Shown: positions 44,954 to 55,764 of the stretch, one piece after another
Numbering within the stretch: the first letter of the stretch is position 1
Layout: each line of letters starts with the position of its first letter
Source of the DNA: Pseudomonadota bacterium
GTDB lineage: Bacteria; Pseudomonadota; Gammaproteobacteria; Burkholderiales; Methylophilaceae
DNA: 64,000 bases
Assembly (NCBI GenBank): GCA_029782295.1
Contig: JAKOVB010000053.1
Coordinates: forward strand, 85,632-149,631
Direction of reading: 5' to 3'
Program-made: the position numbers and the translations under genes
The notes under the pieces: model-generated
Seen by the model: only the letters and a program-made list of their open reading frames with translations
Database searches by the model: none
Told to the model about the DNA's origin: nothing

Positions 44954-46402
44954 TTAGAGAAGCGATTTGTACACTTCCCGATAGGCATCGGCGCTATGGT
45001 CCCATCCTACGTCCTGGGCCATGCCGTTACGCTGGATTTTCTTCCAGGTTTCCTTGTCGCGGTAACAAGCAAGCGCGCGCTGGATGGCGACATGCAATTG
45101 CCAAGTGTCCGCTGTATCGAACACGAAGCCGGTGGCGGTGCCGTCAGCAATGGACTCGGCATTGCTGTCACACACGGAGTCGGCAAGACCGCCCGTGCGG
45201 CGTACGACGGGTGGAGTGCCGTAGCGCAGGCCATACATCTGGTTGAGCCCGCAGGGTTCAAAGCGGGATGGCATGATGAAGATGTCGGCGCCGGCCATGA
45301 TCTGGTGGGAGATCGCTTCGTTATAGCCGATGGTGACGCTGACCTGTTTCGGGTATGCCTTGGCCAGGCTGACGAAGCCCTGCTGCATGGAGGGGTCGCC
45401 ACTGCCCAGGATGGCGATCTGGCAACCTTCTTCTGCCAATGAGCCGGCACATTCCAGGAACAGGTCCAGGCCTTTTTGATGAGTGAGGCGGCTTACTACG
45501 CCCAGCAATGGAGCATCCGGATCGACGGTCAGCCCCAGGTGCTCCTGCAGGGCGCGCTTGACCAGCCCCTTCTTCTGCAACGTATCCGCATCGTAGTGTT
45601 CAGGCAGGTGCGGGTCGGTTGCCGGGTTCCATTCATTGGTATCGATGCCATTGAGAATGCCGTGGATATGGGAACTGCGGTCGCTGAGCAGGCCTTGCAT
45701 GCCGAAACCGAATTCCGGAGTCTGGATTTCCCGGGCATAAGTCGGGCTGACCGTGGTGATGCTGTCCGCGTAGAAGACGCCGGCTTTCAGGAAGGAGAGC
45801 TGGCCGTAGTATTCCAGGCCGTGGATATGGTAGGCCTCGTAGGGAAGGCCCAGCTTTTCCACCCACTCCTCCGCACAATTGCCCTGGAAGGCCAGGTTGT
45901 GGATGCCCAGCACCGATTTGGCGCATGGCGCACCTGAAAAGCGCATGAATGCCGGAGTCAGGCCGCCTTGCCAGTCGTTGAAGTGAACAATGTCGGGAAT
46001 CCAGTTGCTGAGCGGGCTGGCCTTGCTGGAAAGGATGGCGGCGACCCGGGACAGGCTGCCGAACCGTAAGGGGTTGTCCAGCCACTCATACCCGCGCGGA
46101 TCGAGGTAGGGGCCGCCATCGCGTTCGTACAAGTGTGGACAGACGATCGCCATGACTGGAACGCCAGTGTCCGGCATTTCTCCGCCCATGATGGTCACGT
46201 CGCCGACGATGGGTAGCCATTTGAGTTTCAGGAGCACGCGCGGATTACGCAGTTTATCCAGAACCTGGCGGTATCCGGGGATCAGGATCCGGACATCTTC
46301 ACCGATGTTTCTGAGGGCGGCGGGCAGGGAGCCGCTGACATCGGCGAGGCCCCCGGTTTTGATCAAGGGATGGGCTTCGGAGGTGACAAATAGGATACGC
46401 AA
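44954..46402 (-). CDS. glgA: glycogen synthase (ADP-glucose type)
   Basis: 482 residues, GT5 retaining glucosyltransferase extending glycogen chains. The donor loop KTGGLADVSGSLP at the N-terminus, the LGIHNLAFQG region and SRFEPCGLNQMYGLRYGTPPVVRRTGGLADSV (in parts) with the catalytic Glu are all present. The start codon at 46402 is TTG (to give MRILFVTSEA), since no ATG or GTG is in place and this is the normal N-terminus of the family. A GAGAAAGA purine run precedes it. No glgC, glgB or glgP in the window. Confidence 0.96.
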   Translation of the reverse strand: MRILFVTSEAHPLIKTGGLADVSGSLPAALRNIGEDVRILIPGYRQVLDKLRNPRVLLKLKWLPIVGDVTIMGGEMPDTGVPVMAIVCPHLYERDGGPYLDPRGYEWLDNPLRFGSLSRVAAILSSKASPLSNWIPDIVHFNDWQGGLTPAFMRFSGAPCAKSVLGIHNLAFQGNCAEEWVEKLGLPYEAYHIHGLEYYGQLSFLKAGVFYADSITTVSPTYAREIQTPEFGFGMQGLLSDRSSHIHGILNGIDTNEWNPATDPHLPEHYDADTLQKKGLVKRALQEHLGLTVDPDAPLLGVVSRLTHQKGLDLFLECAGSLAEEGCQIAILGSGDPSMQQGFVSLAKAYPKQVSVTIGYNEAISHQIMAGADIFIMPSRFEPCGLNQMYGLRYGTPPVVRRTGGLADSVCDSNAESIADGTATGFVFDTADTWQLHVAIQRALACYRDKETWKKIQRNGMAQDVGWDHSADAYREVYKSLL

Positions 46403-46626
46403 TGGATTTTTCTTTCTCTTTACGGCCTCTGGCCACTATAATTGCCGCAATTTTGGCGCAATTTATCTGTAACAATCGATCATACTGATGTGGAAAGGGT
46501 GGCGCAACCCTGGTACATCCGTGCTGCACTGGCTCGACCGGTGGCGTTCAGACGGGTGTGCTGGCGCTGACAGGGCAAGTCTATTGCCACAGGCGACCAC
46601 GCAGTGAATCAGGAGAATATAACTAA
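46403..46626. promoter_or_regulatory. divergent glgA / zwf control region
   Basis: 224 bases. For glgA (minus) TATAGT (46435-46440) is a possible -10. It faces TATAAT (46437-46442) on the plus strand, and a dyad ATTGC-N12-GCAAT (46441-46462) sits beside both. The zwf ATG follows CAGGAGA. No -35 is convincing on either strand. The dyad is a candidate operator coordinating glycogen and pentose phosphate genes (inference). Confidence 0.4.
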
Positions 46627-48113
<1,487 letters not shown>

Positions 48114-48114
<1 letters not shown>

Positions 48115-48497
48115 TGGGATTCAGCGGATTCGTTGCCGTCGGCATCGGTGCAGCCATGGGTGCATGGCTGCGCTGGTGGTTCGGCGTCCTCATCAATCCG
48201 CTGCTCCCTGTCCTGCCATTGGGAACCCTGGCCGCCAACCTGTTCGGCGGCTACCTGATGGGCATCGCCCTTGGCATGTTTACACATTTTTCCAGCTTGC
48301 CAGTGGAAGTCAGGCTGCTGGTGACCACAGGTTTCCTCGGCGGCCTGACCACGTTCTCCACCTTTTCCGCTGAAGCCGTCACGCTGCTTTCTCGACAGCA
48401 ATATACATGGGCGGCGGTCCATATTGCATCACACGTGCTGGGTTCCCTCGCATTGACTGCGCTGGGTATCCTGACGGTCAATCTTCTGAGGAGTTGA
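48114..48497 (+). CDS. crcB: fluoride channel CrcB/FluC
   Basis: 127 residues with four hydrophobic helices. The FluC signature GTLAANLFGGYLMGI, the GFLGGLTTFSTFS phenylalanine-box motif and the WLRW N-terminal helix are present, so it forms the dual-topology fluoride exporter. The start is ATG at 48114, sharing one base with the zwf stop (TGATG). There is no crcB riboswitch visible upstream; expression would be linked to zwf. Confidence 0.94.
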
Positions 48498-48498
48498 G

Positions 48499-48816
48499 AT
48501 GCAGGGTGAATTCCTGAAATTCTATGTGCCGCAGATGGCACGGCATGACGGCAGCCTGATGTATGAATGGTTGCTGGAAGAGGCGCATGCCAGTGGCGTG
48601 TCAGGTGGCTCGGTGTTTCGTGCCATCGCGGGTTATGGCCGTCATGGGAAACTCCATGAGGAACACTTCTTCGAACTGGCCGGCGATCTGCCGGTAGCGG
48701 TGGAGTTCTTTGCCGAGACCGACGCGGTCGAACGTTTGCTGGCGCGCATCGCTGCCGTTAAAGTCGCCTTGTTCTATATCAGGCAACCTGCCTCGGGTGG
48801 TCTCACGACAGGCTGA
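48499..48816 (+). CDS. DUF190 family protein (PII-like)
   Basis: 105 residues. DUF190 features are LYEWLLEEA-like YEWLLEEAHASGVSGGSVFRAIAGYG and PVAVEFFAETDAVERLL (both in parts), a ferredoxin-like PII-related fold. DUF190 genes often follow crcB, as here, suggesting a role in fluoride tolerance or regulation of the channel. The start overlaps nothing and begins one base after the crcB stop (GAGGAGTTGAG ATG). The function is not established. Confidence 0.88.
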   Translation: MQGEFLKFYVPQMARHDGSLMYEWLLEEAHASGVSGGSVFRAIAGYGRHGKLHEEHFFELAGDLPVAVEFFAETDAVERLLARIAAVKVALFYIRQPASGGLTTG

Positions 48817-48830
48817 TCTGTCGCAAAAGC

Positions 48831-49529
48831 CTATTTGGGCGCAATGACCGAAGTGATGCCGAGCGCCTTCAGTTTTTCCCGTGCCTGATCCGCTTCTGCG
48901 CGAGTCTTGAATGGCCCCACCTGAACACGTGTCTCCGTATGTGAAGGAATGCCATGTTCGGCCAGCTTGGCCTGCAATTGCTTTGCATTCTCCATGTCGC
49001 TGAATACCCCGAGCTGAACTTCAAAGCTTTTTGGCGGTGCGGATTTGGTTGGTTCAAGTGCCGGAACCGGCTCCGCTGTCTTCGTTGGGGCTATGGCCGG
49101 GACTGTCTTGGCCGGTTGAGGCATGGGTTCGGGCTTTGTGCTGATGGTCTGTCCACCGGTTTTTTCTGCACTTGCCATCGGTGCGGGATGCGGTTTGGGG
49201 GGCTCCGCGACAGGAAGCGTGCCGGGGACTGGCGGAGGAGGGGGCGGAGTCGTTTCTGGTTCACTGGCCGGTTCGGGCATAGGCGGTGAACTCATGCCGG
49301 AAACTTCGGGAGTGCCGGATTCAGCCGGTTTTTCAGTTTCCTGACTGGAGATGCTGGTCTGGCTGGGTGCCTGCGGGGATTCCGCAACAGGTTCATGGCT
49401 TGTCTTGTGCTGGTTGAGCATGGCCAGAATGCCGACCGCAGTCACCAGCAGGGTCACAGCGACCCCGACTCTGACTCTGGCCCTGCGGCTCGCTTGTGCC
49501 GGATCTTCGATAACGGGAGGAGATGCCAT
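48831..49529 (-). CDS. SPOR-domain inner-membrane protein (DedD/FtsN-like)
   Basis: 232 residues. An N-terminal membrane helix (RARVRVGVAVTLLVTAVGILAML in parts, about 17-40), a Pro/Glu/Ser-rich periplasmic spacer and a C-terminal SPOR domain (FEVQLGVFSDMENAKQLQAKL, then VQVGPFKTRAEADQAREKL) that binds denuded peptidoglycan at septa. The position next to the S6 operon is not usual for DedD, so the precise identity is open. Confidence 0.88.
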   Translation of the reverse strand: MASPPVIEDPAQASRRARVRVGVAVTLLVTAVGILAMLNQHKTSHEPVAESPQAPSQTSISSQETEKPAESGTPEVSGMSSPPMPEPASEPETTPPPPPPVPGTLPVAEPPKPHPAPMASAEKTGGQTISTKPEPMPQPAKTVPAIAPTKTAEPVPALEPTKSAPPKSFEVQLGVFSDMENAKQLQAKLAEHGIPSHTETRVQVGPFKTRAEADQAREKLKALGITSVIAPK

Positions 49530-49604
49530 GACGTACTCACCATGTATTGTTGTTACTGAATATTAACATGTGGTCACCGACTTGCAATTCATGCATGAAA
49601 CCCA

Positions 49605-49633
49605 TTGATTTGGCGTGTGGTTTCGACTAGAAT
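49605..49633 (+). promoter_or_regulatory. rpsF: sigma70 promoter of the rpsF operon
   Basis: TTGATT (49605-49610) and TAGAAT (49628-49633), exactly 17 bases apart. Transcription start would be about 49640, giving a leader of about 63 bases with the hairpin below. Confidence 0.7.
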
Positions 49634-49652
49634 CGCGGGTTCTTCAAACCTT

Positions 49653-49680
49653 GCCTGACCGTTTTCGCATATCGGCAGGC
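49653..49680 (+). promoter_or_regulatory. rpsF: candidate S6:S18 autoregulatory hairpin in the rpsF leader
   Basis: GCCTG and CCG on the 5' side pair with CGG and CAGGC on the 3' side across a loop of about eleven bases, with a single unpaired A and a CCG next to the bulge. S6 and S18 bind such CCG-bearing hairpins in many bacteria to repress their operon. It lies between promoter and ribosome site, as expected. It was judged by eye, not by a covariance model. Confidence 0.5.
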
Positions 49681-49702
49681 TGTTTAGCCAAAAGGAGAGT
49701 TT

Positions 49703-50080
49703 ATGCGACATTACGAAGTAGTCTTTATCGTCCACCCGGACCAGAGCGAGCAAGTGCCCGCGATGATCGAGCGTTACCGCTCCCTGGTCACCACCTCCGG
49801 TGGTGCCGTGCATCGTCTGGAAGACTGGGGCCGCCGTCAGCTGGCCTATCCGATCCAGAAAATCCACAAGGCACACTACGTGCTGATGAACATCGAATGC
49901 GGTCAGGAAGCCCTGGCTGAACTCGAAAATGCGTTCAAGTTCAACGATGCTGTGCTGCGTCATCTGACCGTCGCCATGAAGGAAGCCGTGTCCGCACCTT
50001 CCCCCATGATGAAGGAAGAGAAGTCCAAGTCTGTCCTGAACAAGGAAGACGCACCGGCTGCGGAAGCTGCCGCAGCCTAA
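49703..50080 (+). CDS. rpsF: 30S ribosomal protein S6
   Basis: 125 residues, S6 fold: [49 protein letters not shown] (in parts) and a long alanine- and lysine-rich C-terminal tail (APAAEAAAA), longer than strictly needed and common in this group. AAAAGGAGAG precedes the ATG. First gene of rpsF-priB-rpsR-rplI. Confidence 0.98.
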   Translation: MRHYEVVFIVHPDQSEQVPAMIERYRSLVTTSGGAVHRLEDWGRRQLAYPIQKIHKAHYVLMNIECGQEALAELENAFKFNDAVLRHLTVAMKEAVSAPSPMMKEEKSKSVLNKEDAPAAEAAAA

Positions 50081-50386
50081 GTGAACAGCAACCGGCTAGT
50101 GCTGACCGGTGAGGTAACGGAAGTTGCCGAGCTGAGATACACCCCGGCAGGTATCCCGGTCATCAGCTTGACGTTGAAACATGCCTCCCGGCAAATCGAG
50201 GCGGGTATGCAGCGTAAAGTTGAATGTGAAGTCCCCGCCATTGCCATGGCGAAACTGGCTGAAAAAGCCAAGGGATTGAAGGCCGGTGATATTGCTGAAG
50301 TTGCAGGATTTCTCGCCAAGCGGAGCCTCAACAGCCGACAGCTGATATTGCATATCAACGAATTAGAGATTATTGAGAAAGGTTAG
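50081..50386 (+). CDS. priB: primosomal replication protein N (PriB)
   Basis: 101 residues, an OB-fold SSB relative that acts in PriA-dependent replication restart. MNSNRLVLTGEVTEVAELRYTPAGIPVISLTLKHAS (in parts) is typical, and EVAGFLAKRSLNSRQLILHINELE (in parts) follows. The start is GTG, beginning immediately after the rpsF stop, with no base between them. Confidence 0.95.
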   Translation: MNSNRLVLTGEVTEVAELRYTPAGIPVISLTLKHASRQIEAGMQRKVECEVPAIAMAKLAEKAKGLKAGDIAEVAGFLAKRSLNSRQLILHINELEIIEKG

Positions 50387-50389
50387 ACC

Positions 50390-50617
50390 ATGGCACGCGA
50401 TATGTTCCGCCGCCGCCGTTACTGCCGTTTTTCGGCAGAAGGCATCAAGGAAGTCGATTACAAGGATGTGGACCTGCTGAAGGACTTCATCCAGGAAAAC
50501 GGCAAGATTATTCCTGCACGCATCACGGGCACCAAGGCTCGTTATCAGCGTCAACTCACCACGGCTATCAAGCGCGCCCGTTTCCTGGCCCTGATGCCTT
50601 ACTGCGACAAGCACTAA
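50390..50617 (+). CDS. rpsR: 30S ribosomal protein S18
   Basis: 75 residues with the conserved [25 protein letters not shown] (in parts) and [23 protein letters not shown] (in parts). It begins three bases after the priB stop. In the canonical position. Confidence 0.98.
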   Translation: MARDMFRRRRYCRFSAEGIKEVDYKDVDLLKDFIQENGKIIPARITGTKARYQRQLTTAIKRARFLALMPYCDKH

Positions 50618-50629
50618 GGAGAACGTAAC

Positions 50630-51079
50630 ATGCAAGTGATTCTTCTGGAAAAAGTGACCAACCTGGGTACCCTGGGCGACATCGTCAAGGTCAAGGACGG
50701 CTACGGCCGTAACTTCCTGATCCCGCAAGGCAAGGCCAAGCGCGCAACCGAAGCCAACAAGGCCGAGTTCGCAGCACGCCGCGCCGAGCTGGAAAAGAAG
50801 CAAGCCGAGATTCTGGCTGCTGCACAAGCCCGTGGCGAAAAGCTGGCTGGCTTCATGCTGCAGATCACTCAGAAGGCTGGCGTTGACGGCCGTCTGTTCG
50901 GTTCCGTGACCAACCATGACATCGCTGAAGCGCTGAATGCGCAAGGCTTCGAAGTGTCCAAGGCTGAGATCCGCATGCCGAACGGCCCGCTGAAGACCAT
51001 CGGTGACCACCCGGTCAGCGTTGCTCCTCACAGCGATGTCGTCGTCGATATCACCGTTTCCGTGCTGGGCGAAAGCTAA
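50630..51079 (+). CDS. rplI: 50S ribosomal protein L9
   Basis: 149 residues: [36 protein letters not shown] (in parts) is the L9 N-terminal domain, then the long connecting helix and the C-terminal domain. A GGAG site precedes it. It is the last gene in the operon and is followed by a terminator. Confidence 0.98.
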   Translation: MQVILLEKVTNLGTLGDIVKVKDGYGRNFLIPQGKAKRATEANKAEFAARRAELEKKQAEILAAAQARGEKLAGFMLQITQKAGVDGRLFGSVTNHDIAEALNAQGFEVSKAEIRMPNGPLKTIGDHPVSVAPHSDVVVDITVSVLGES

Positions 51080-51097
51080 TCCGGAATTCGGGATGTC

Positions 51098-51128
51098 AAA
51101 AAGGGCTGCCTTGGCAGCCCTTTTTCAT
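51098..51128 (+). terminator. intrinsic terminator after rplI
   Basis: GGGCTGCC pairs with GGCAGCCC around a very small loop, flanked by A5 before and T5 after (51121-51125). The A run allows it to act in the opposite direction for the facing GGDEF-EAL gene as well. Confidence 0.85.
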
Positions 51129-51149
51129 TTCTGTTTGCAGCCTTGCAAT

Positions 51150-54100
51150 CTAGGCAGGTTGAATTGATTCAGCCAGCAATTGACCAAAAGCTTCCGCGGG
51201 GAGCGGTCTGGAGTAGAGATAACCTTGCAGGTAATCACAATCGATACGTTTAAGGATGTCACGTTGTGATTCCGTCTCGACCCCTTCGGCGATCACCTTG
51301 AGACCAAGCTTGTGTGCCATGACGATGATGGCCTCTGACAGGGCGAGGTCGCTTTCCTCCATGTCCAGGTTACGAATGAAGGACTGATCGATTTTCAGGT
51401 AATCGATATCGAACTTTTTAAGGTAGGACAGCGAAGAGTAGCCGGTGCCGAAGTCATCGATCGCTACCTGAATCCCTGCGTCACGGAACATCAGCAATTT
51501 GCTGGTGATGCTGTTGTCCGCGTGCAGCAAGAGGCCTTCCGTGATTTCGATGACAATGTTCTCTCCAGGGATGTCGTGCTCTTTCAGGTAGGCAATCCAG
51601 GCATTATGGGTCCTGTCCTCGCTCCGGAACTGGACCGGGGATTTGTTGATGCTCACCTGGAAATTCTCATCATAGATCTTGCGCCAAGTTTTCAGATGAC
51701 GCACGGCTTCCCTGAACACCCAGTCACCGATCTCCTGAATCAGGCCGGTATCTTCAGCAATAGGGATGAAAATTGCCGGGCTGATGAAGCCATGTTGCGG
51801 GTGTTTCCATCTCAGCAGGGCTTCAGCCTTGTAGATTCTGCCACTTTGCGCATCCACGATCGGCTGGAAGTAAACCATGAATTGGCCCAATGCCATGGCC
51901 TGGTGGATGTCCTGGACCAGACGCATGCGCATGGTGGCGGCTTCCTGCATGGAGGCCGTGAAGTAACTGTAGCGGTTGCGCCCTGCGCGCTTGGCTTCAT
52001 ACATGGCCTGGTCAGCGTTCTTGAGCAAGTCTTCCACTGTCGTGGCATCTTCCGGGTATACCGTGATCCCGATGCTCGCTGAAATATAGGCCTGGTCTTC
52101 CCCTAGCTGGAAAGGCTTGGCCAGAGTTTCGATAATGCTGTTGGAGATGCGGCCAATGTCGGCGATATCGTTCAGGTCGGGCAGGATGACAGTGAACTCA
52201 TCCCCGCCCAGGCGGGCGACACTGTCGGATTCGCGGACGCATCGCTGGATGCGGTGTGCGGCCTGGATCAGAAGTTCGTCGCCCATGTGGTGCCCGAGGG
52301 TGTCGTTGACTTCCTTGAAGCGATCCATATCGATGAACAGCAGTCCCAGCAGGGCAGAGTCGCGATGCGCCTTGCGCAAATCCATTTCCAGTCGATCCCG
52401 GAACAGGCGTCTGTTGGGTAGCTGTGTGAGCGTATCAAAATTGGCCTGATTCCAGATCAGGGCGTCCGTCCGCTTCTTGTCGGTGATATCCGAGAACAGC
52501 GCGACACGGCGGTGGACGCTGCCATCCTGGTTGTAGATGGTATTGATGGTCAGCCATTCGGCATATTCATCCCCGTTCTTGCGCCGGTTCCAGATCTCGC
52601 CCTGCCATTTCCCGGTCTTGAAGATCGATTCCCACATGGTCTGGTAGAACATCTGGTCCTGGCGTTGCGAACCGAGCATGCTGGGATCTTTGCCCAGCAC
52701 TTCGTCGCTCTGGTACCCGGTCATGCTGATAAAAGCCGGATTGATGGCAATGATGCGGTTATCGCCATCGGTGACCAGCATGCCTTCACTACTGTTTTGA
52801 TACACCAGCGCGGCGAGTTGAAGGGCCTCTTCGGTCTGGTGCCGCTCGATCGCGATGCCTGCCAGGTTGGAGAAGTGATCGATCAGTTCAATATCTACTT
52901 GCGTCGGGACATTGGGTTCATGGTGATAGATGGCAAAAGTGCCAAGGATCTTGCCGGATGCTGACCGGATCGGGTTGGACCAGCAGGAGCCGAGTCCTGC
53001 TTTGGCAGCGATTTCCCGGTAATTCGACCAGTATGGGTGGTTCTGAATATCTCCGACGATGACGCGTTTACCGGTGAAAGCCGCAGTGCCGCAGGAGCCG
53101 ACCCCCATGCCGATTTTTACGCCATGGATCGCTTCATTGTAGAACTCCGGCAAGGAAGGCGCTGCGCCTGAAAGCAGGTGATCACCGGTTTCATCCAACA
53201 ACAGGATACTGGCTAACATGCTGGGGTTTTCCTGCTCAACTCCCCGAGTAATGGTTTCCAGCAAGATTTTCAGCGGGGCGGCCTTGGCCAGCATCTCCAG
53301 CACTTCGCTGCGGTTCTGCTCACGAAGCTGGGAAAGCTTGATCTGGGTGATATCCTGCGCCAAGACGATACGGGCTGTCTTGCCCATGAATTCCAGGGAA
53401 TGCCCGACCAGTTGTACCCAGAAAACGGTGCCGTCTTTCTTCCTGTTTTTCCAGATGGAAACGGCAGGCCGGTCAGAATTGCGAATTTCTTCCGCGACGT
53501 GCTGCACCACATCCGGGACTTCCTCAGGCAGGAAGATCCGCAAGACTGACATGCCGATGAATTCTTCCCTGGAGTAACCGTATTGTTCGATCGCGGCATC
53601 GTTGACCGACAGGAATTGTAGGGACACAGGGTCATAGACGCCCAACGCGACAGGATTGGTATCAAACAGAAGTCGGTAATGCGCTTCAGCGCTGCGTAAT
53701 TCCCTCTCCATTTCGAGGCGTTGTGTGATGTCGTGGACCTGCACGATGCGAGCCGGATGACCATCGTAGTCGATAGGGTGGGCCTTGATCTCGACCCAGA
53801 TGGCACTCCCGTCCTTCTTTCGGTTTCTCAGGGTAATGCTGGAGAGTGCTACGCCCTGCGCCAGCTCTCTGGCGAGGTACTCTCGGAAAAGTGGAAGATC
53901 CTCTTGGAAATACATGTCCAGTGCCGAGAGTTTGGGCGCTTCATCCCGGTTATACCCGTAAAGCTGTAGCGCGGCGTCATTGAAGGCGAGGAACTTGAAC
54001 GTCTTGGTGTCATAGACGCCAATAGGCACTGGGCTGGCGTCAAACAGCATGCGGTAACGCATTTCTGCGGAGCGTAGTTTGTTCTCAACTTCCAGGCGTT

Positions 54101-55241
54101 TGCTGACGTCGTGGCCCTGGAAGATGCGTGCGCGGCGTCCGGCGAAAAGGAGTTCATGCGAACTGACCTCCACCCAGATGGCGCTGCCATCCTGTCTGCG
54201 ATGACGAACGATGGAGGTGGAGATGGTCTTGCGGCGGTGTCCTTGCAAAGCAAGATAACGCTGGAAATCTTCGAAGTCTTCATCGAAGAACAGATCCCTG
54301 AGCGTGCGTGAGGCCGATTCCGCGCGGTTGTAGTGGTACATCTTCAGCGCAGCATCGTTGATCGCGAGAAATTCGAGCGTTTCGCAGTCGATGACGCAGA
54401 GTGCGATCGGGCTGGCGTTGAACAGGATCTCGTAGCGCTCGATCGCTTCCTTCAGGGAGTCCGCCGTCTTCTTCTGCTCTGTGATGTCTTCGTATAGCCC
54501 CAGGACGCCGATGATCTCGTTGGCTGTATTGCGAAGCGGCATCTTAGATGTTCGCAGCCAGATGTGGTGGCCATCCGCCGTGGTCTGGGGTTCTTCGAAC
54601 GCAATCTTTGATTGACCGGATTCCATGACGGTGCGGTCATCGTGGCGGTAGAGTTCGGCCTGCTCTTTCCATGTCAGGACATAATCATCCTTGCCGATGA
54701 TGTCTTCAGGCTTTGTGCCTCCACCATCTTTTGCAAAGCTGCTGTTGCAACCCAGGTAATGCAGATCCCGATCCTTCCAGAACACCCGGAGCGGGATGGT
54801 CTCGATGACGGTTTGCAGCAGGCTGTTGGCATTGGCCAGTGCGTTGGTTGTTTCCAGTTGTTCCGTCACGTCGACCAGGATGACCAGATGGTAGCCATGG
54901 AACTGTTCACCCAACTGGGCAGCAGTGGCGACAACAGTAAGTTCGCGCCCGTCCTTGCAGCGGATCCTGACCGGGAACGGTTCGAACGGGGTATTTTCCT
55001 GCCTGGACTGAATGGTGCGTTCACGCCAGTTGTACGCGACCTGCTGGCGGTATTCCGGATCGGGATAGGCGGCGGGCCACCATTGGTCGAGCGTCGGGAT
55101 ATCAGACCGGGTGTAGCCGAAAGTCTGGATGAAAGCACGATTGAGCAGAGTGATCTGGTGCTGGTCATCATTGACGGCCATTGGAATCGGACTGGCATCG
55201 ATGATGGCCAATAAAACCGACAGATTCTGGTCTGAATCCAA
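51150..55241 (-). CDS. multi-PAS/GAF GGDEF-EAL c-di-GMP regulatory protein
   Basis: About 1363 residues, one of the longest genes here. Approximate domains: PAS 1-120, PAS 125-250, PAS 255-375, PAS 378-500, PAS 503-622, GAF 640-790, PAS 793-915, GGDEF 920-1085 and EAL 1095-1350. PAS 3 to 5 are near copies (FNDAALQLYGY, VNDAAIEQYGY). GGDEF is intact (ARLGGDEFTVIL), with a RxxD inhibitory site (RESD) five residues before. EAL is intact (KAEALLRWKH, DDFGTGYSSL), so both cyclase and phosphodiesterase may be active. I place the start at a TTG (55241) with GGAGGA just upstream; an ATG at 55382 is the alternative. No membrane segment, so cytoplasmic. Confidence 0.88.
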   Translation of the reverse strand: MDSDQNLSVLLAIIDASPIPMAVNDDQHQITLLNRAFIQTFGYTRSDIPTLDQWWPAAYPDPEYRQQVAYNWRERTIQSRQENTPFEPFPVRIRCKDGRELTVVATAAQLGEQFHGYHLVILVDVTEQLETTNALANANSLLQTVIETIPLRVFWKDRDLHYLGCNSSFAKDGGGTKPEDIIGKDDYVLTWKEQAELYRHDDRTVMESGQSKIAFEEPQTTADGHHIWLRTSKMPLRNTANEIIGVLGLYEDITEQKKTADSLKEAIERYEILFNASPIALCVIDCETLEFLAINDAALKMYHYNRAESASRTLRDLFFDEDFEDFQRYLALQGHRRKTISTSIVRHRRQDGSAIWVEVSSHELLFAGRRARIFQGHDVSKRLEVENKLRSAEMRYRMLFDASPVPIGVYDTKTFKFLAFNDAALQLYGYNRDEAPKLSALDMYFQEDLPLFREYLARELAQGVALSSITLRNRKKDGSAIWVEIKAHPIDYDGHPARIVQVHDITQRLEMERELRSAEAHYRLLFDTNPVALGVYDPVSLQFLSVNDAAIEQYGYSREEFIGMSVLRIFLPEEVPDVVQHVAEEIRNSDRPAVSIWKNRKKDGTVFWVQLVGHSLEFMGKTARIVLAQDITQIKLSQLREQNRSEVLEMLAKAAPLKILLETITRGVEQENPSMLASILLLDETGDHLLSGAAPSLPEFYNEAIHGVKIGMGVGSCGTAAFTGKRVIVGDIQNHPYWSNYREIAAKAGLGSCWSNPIRSASGKILGTFAIYHHEPNVPTQVDIELIDHFSNLAGIAIERHQTEEALQLAALVYQNSSEGMLVTDGDNRIIAINPAFISMTGYQSDEVLGKDPSMLGSQRQDQMFYQTMWESIFKTGKWQGEIWNRRKNGDEYAEWLTINTIYNQDGSVHRRVALFSDITDKKRTDALIWNQANFDTLTQLPNRRLFRDRLEMDLRKAHRDSALLGLLFIDMDRFKEVNDTLGHHMGDELLIQAAHRIQRCVRESDSVARLGGDEFTVILPDLNDIADIGRISNSIIETLAKPFQLGEDQAYISASIGITVYPEDATTVEDLLKNADQAMYEAKRAGRNRYSYFTASMQEAATMRMRLVQDIHQAMALGQFMVYFQPIVDAQSGRIYKAEALLRWKHPQHGFISPAIFIPIAEDTGLIQEIGDWVFREAVRHLKTWRKIYDENFQVSINKSPVQFRSEDRTHNAWIAYLKEHDIPGENIVIEITEGLLLHADNSITSKLLMFRDAGIQVAIDDFGTGYSSLSYLKKFDIDYLKIDQSFIRNLDMEESDLALSEAIIVMAHKLGLKVIAEGVETESQRDILKRIDCDYLQGYLYSRPLPAEAFGQLLAESIQPA

Positions 55242-55439
55242 ACTTTCCTCCAAAAACCACAAACAGAACTTTATGGCGGGACTGGTTACCAATCTCACCT
55301 CTGGCACCGGGACGAGGCGAGGTGCTGGATGATGTTTTGCAAAGAGTTTACCATCCCTAAAGCGCTTGGTGCGCTTGATCATGCGACATCTTGATCTGTT
55401 TCGGGCGTAGCCTGACAAAAAACATGAAAGGATGGAAAA

Positions 55440-55715
55440 ATGAGCAAAATCATCGTGGAAAACAATCCCGATCAAGCCAGATTGAATTCTCTTGGCGTGT
55501 CGGGGTGGCCGACATGGTCAAAGGAAGTGTCCGTTTTTGCCTGGACCTATGGCGATCAGGAAATTGCCTACGTGCTGGAAGGGGAGGTCGTGGTGACCCC
55601 TAAGGGAGGAGAGCCTGTGTCTTTCGGTGCCGGCGATCTGGTGACCTTTCCGGCCGGGATGTCTTGCACTTGGGAAGTGAAGAAGCCTCTGCGCAAGCAT
55701 TACCGTTTCGGTTGA
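55440..55715 (+). CDS. cupin-domain protein (DUF861-type)
   Basis: 91 residues, a single small cupin: YVLEGEVVVTPKGGEPVSFGAGDLVTFPAGMSCTWEV (in parts) has the GDxVxFP/AGxxxxWEV form of EutQ/DUF861 proteins. The usual metal-binding His pair of motif 1 is not seen, so it may be non-enzymatic. ATG at 55440 follows AAGGATGG. It is transcribed divergently from the GGDEF-EAL gene. Confidence 0.87.
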   Translation: MSKIIVENNPDQARLNSLGVSGWPTWSKEVSVFAWTYGDQEIAYVLEGEVVVTPKGGEPVSFGAGDLVTFPAGMSCTWEVKKPLRKHYRFG

Positions 55716-55722
55716 AACAAAA

Positions 55723-55746
55723 AGAGCCATGCAGCGGCATGGCTCT
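55723..55746. terminator. hairpin terminator, stronger for the minus strand
   Basis: AGAGCCATGC (55723-55732) pairs perfectly with GCATGGCTCT (55737-55746) around AGCG. Reading the minus strand, it is followed by T-rich bases, so it should end the DEAD-box transcript of 55765-57126. For the plus-strand cupin the T run is weak. Confidence 0.7.
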
Positions 55747-55764
55747 CTGTCAGACTGGCCTTGC

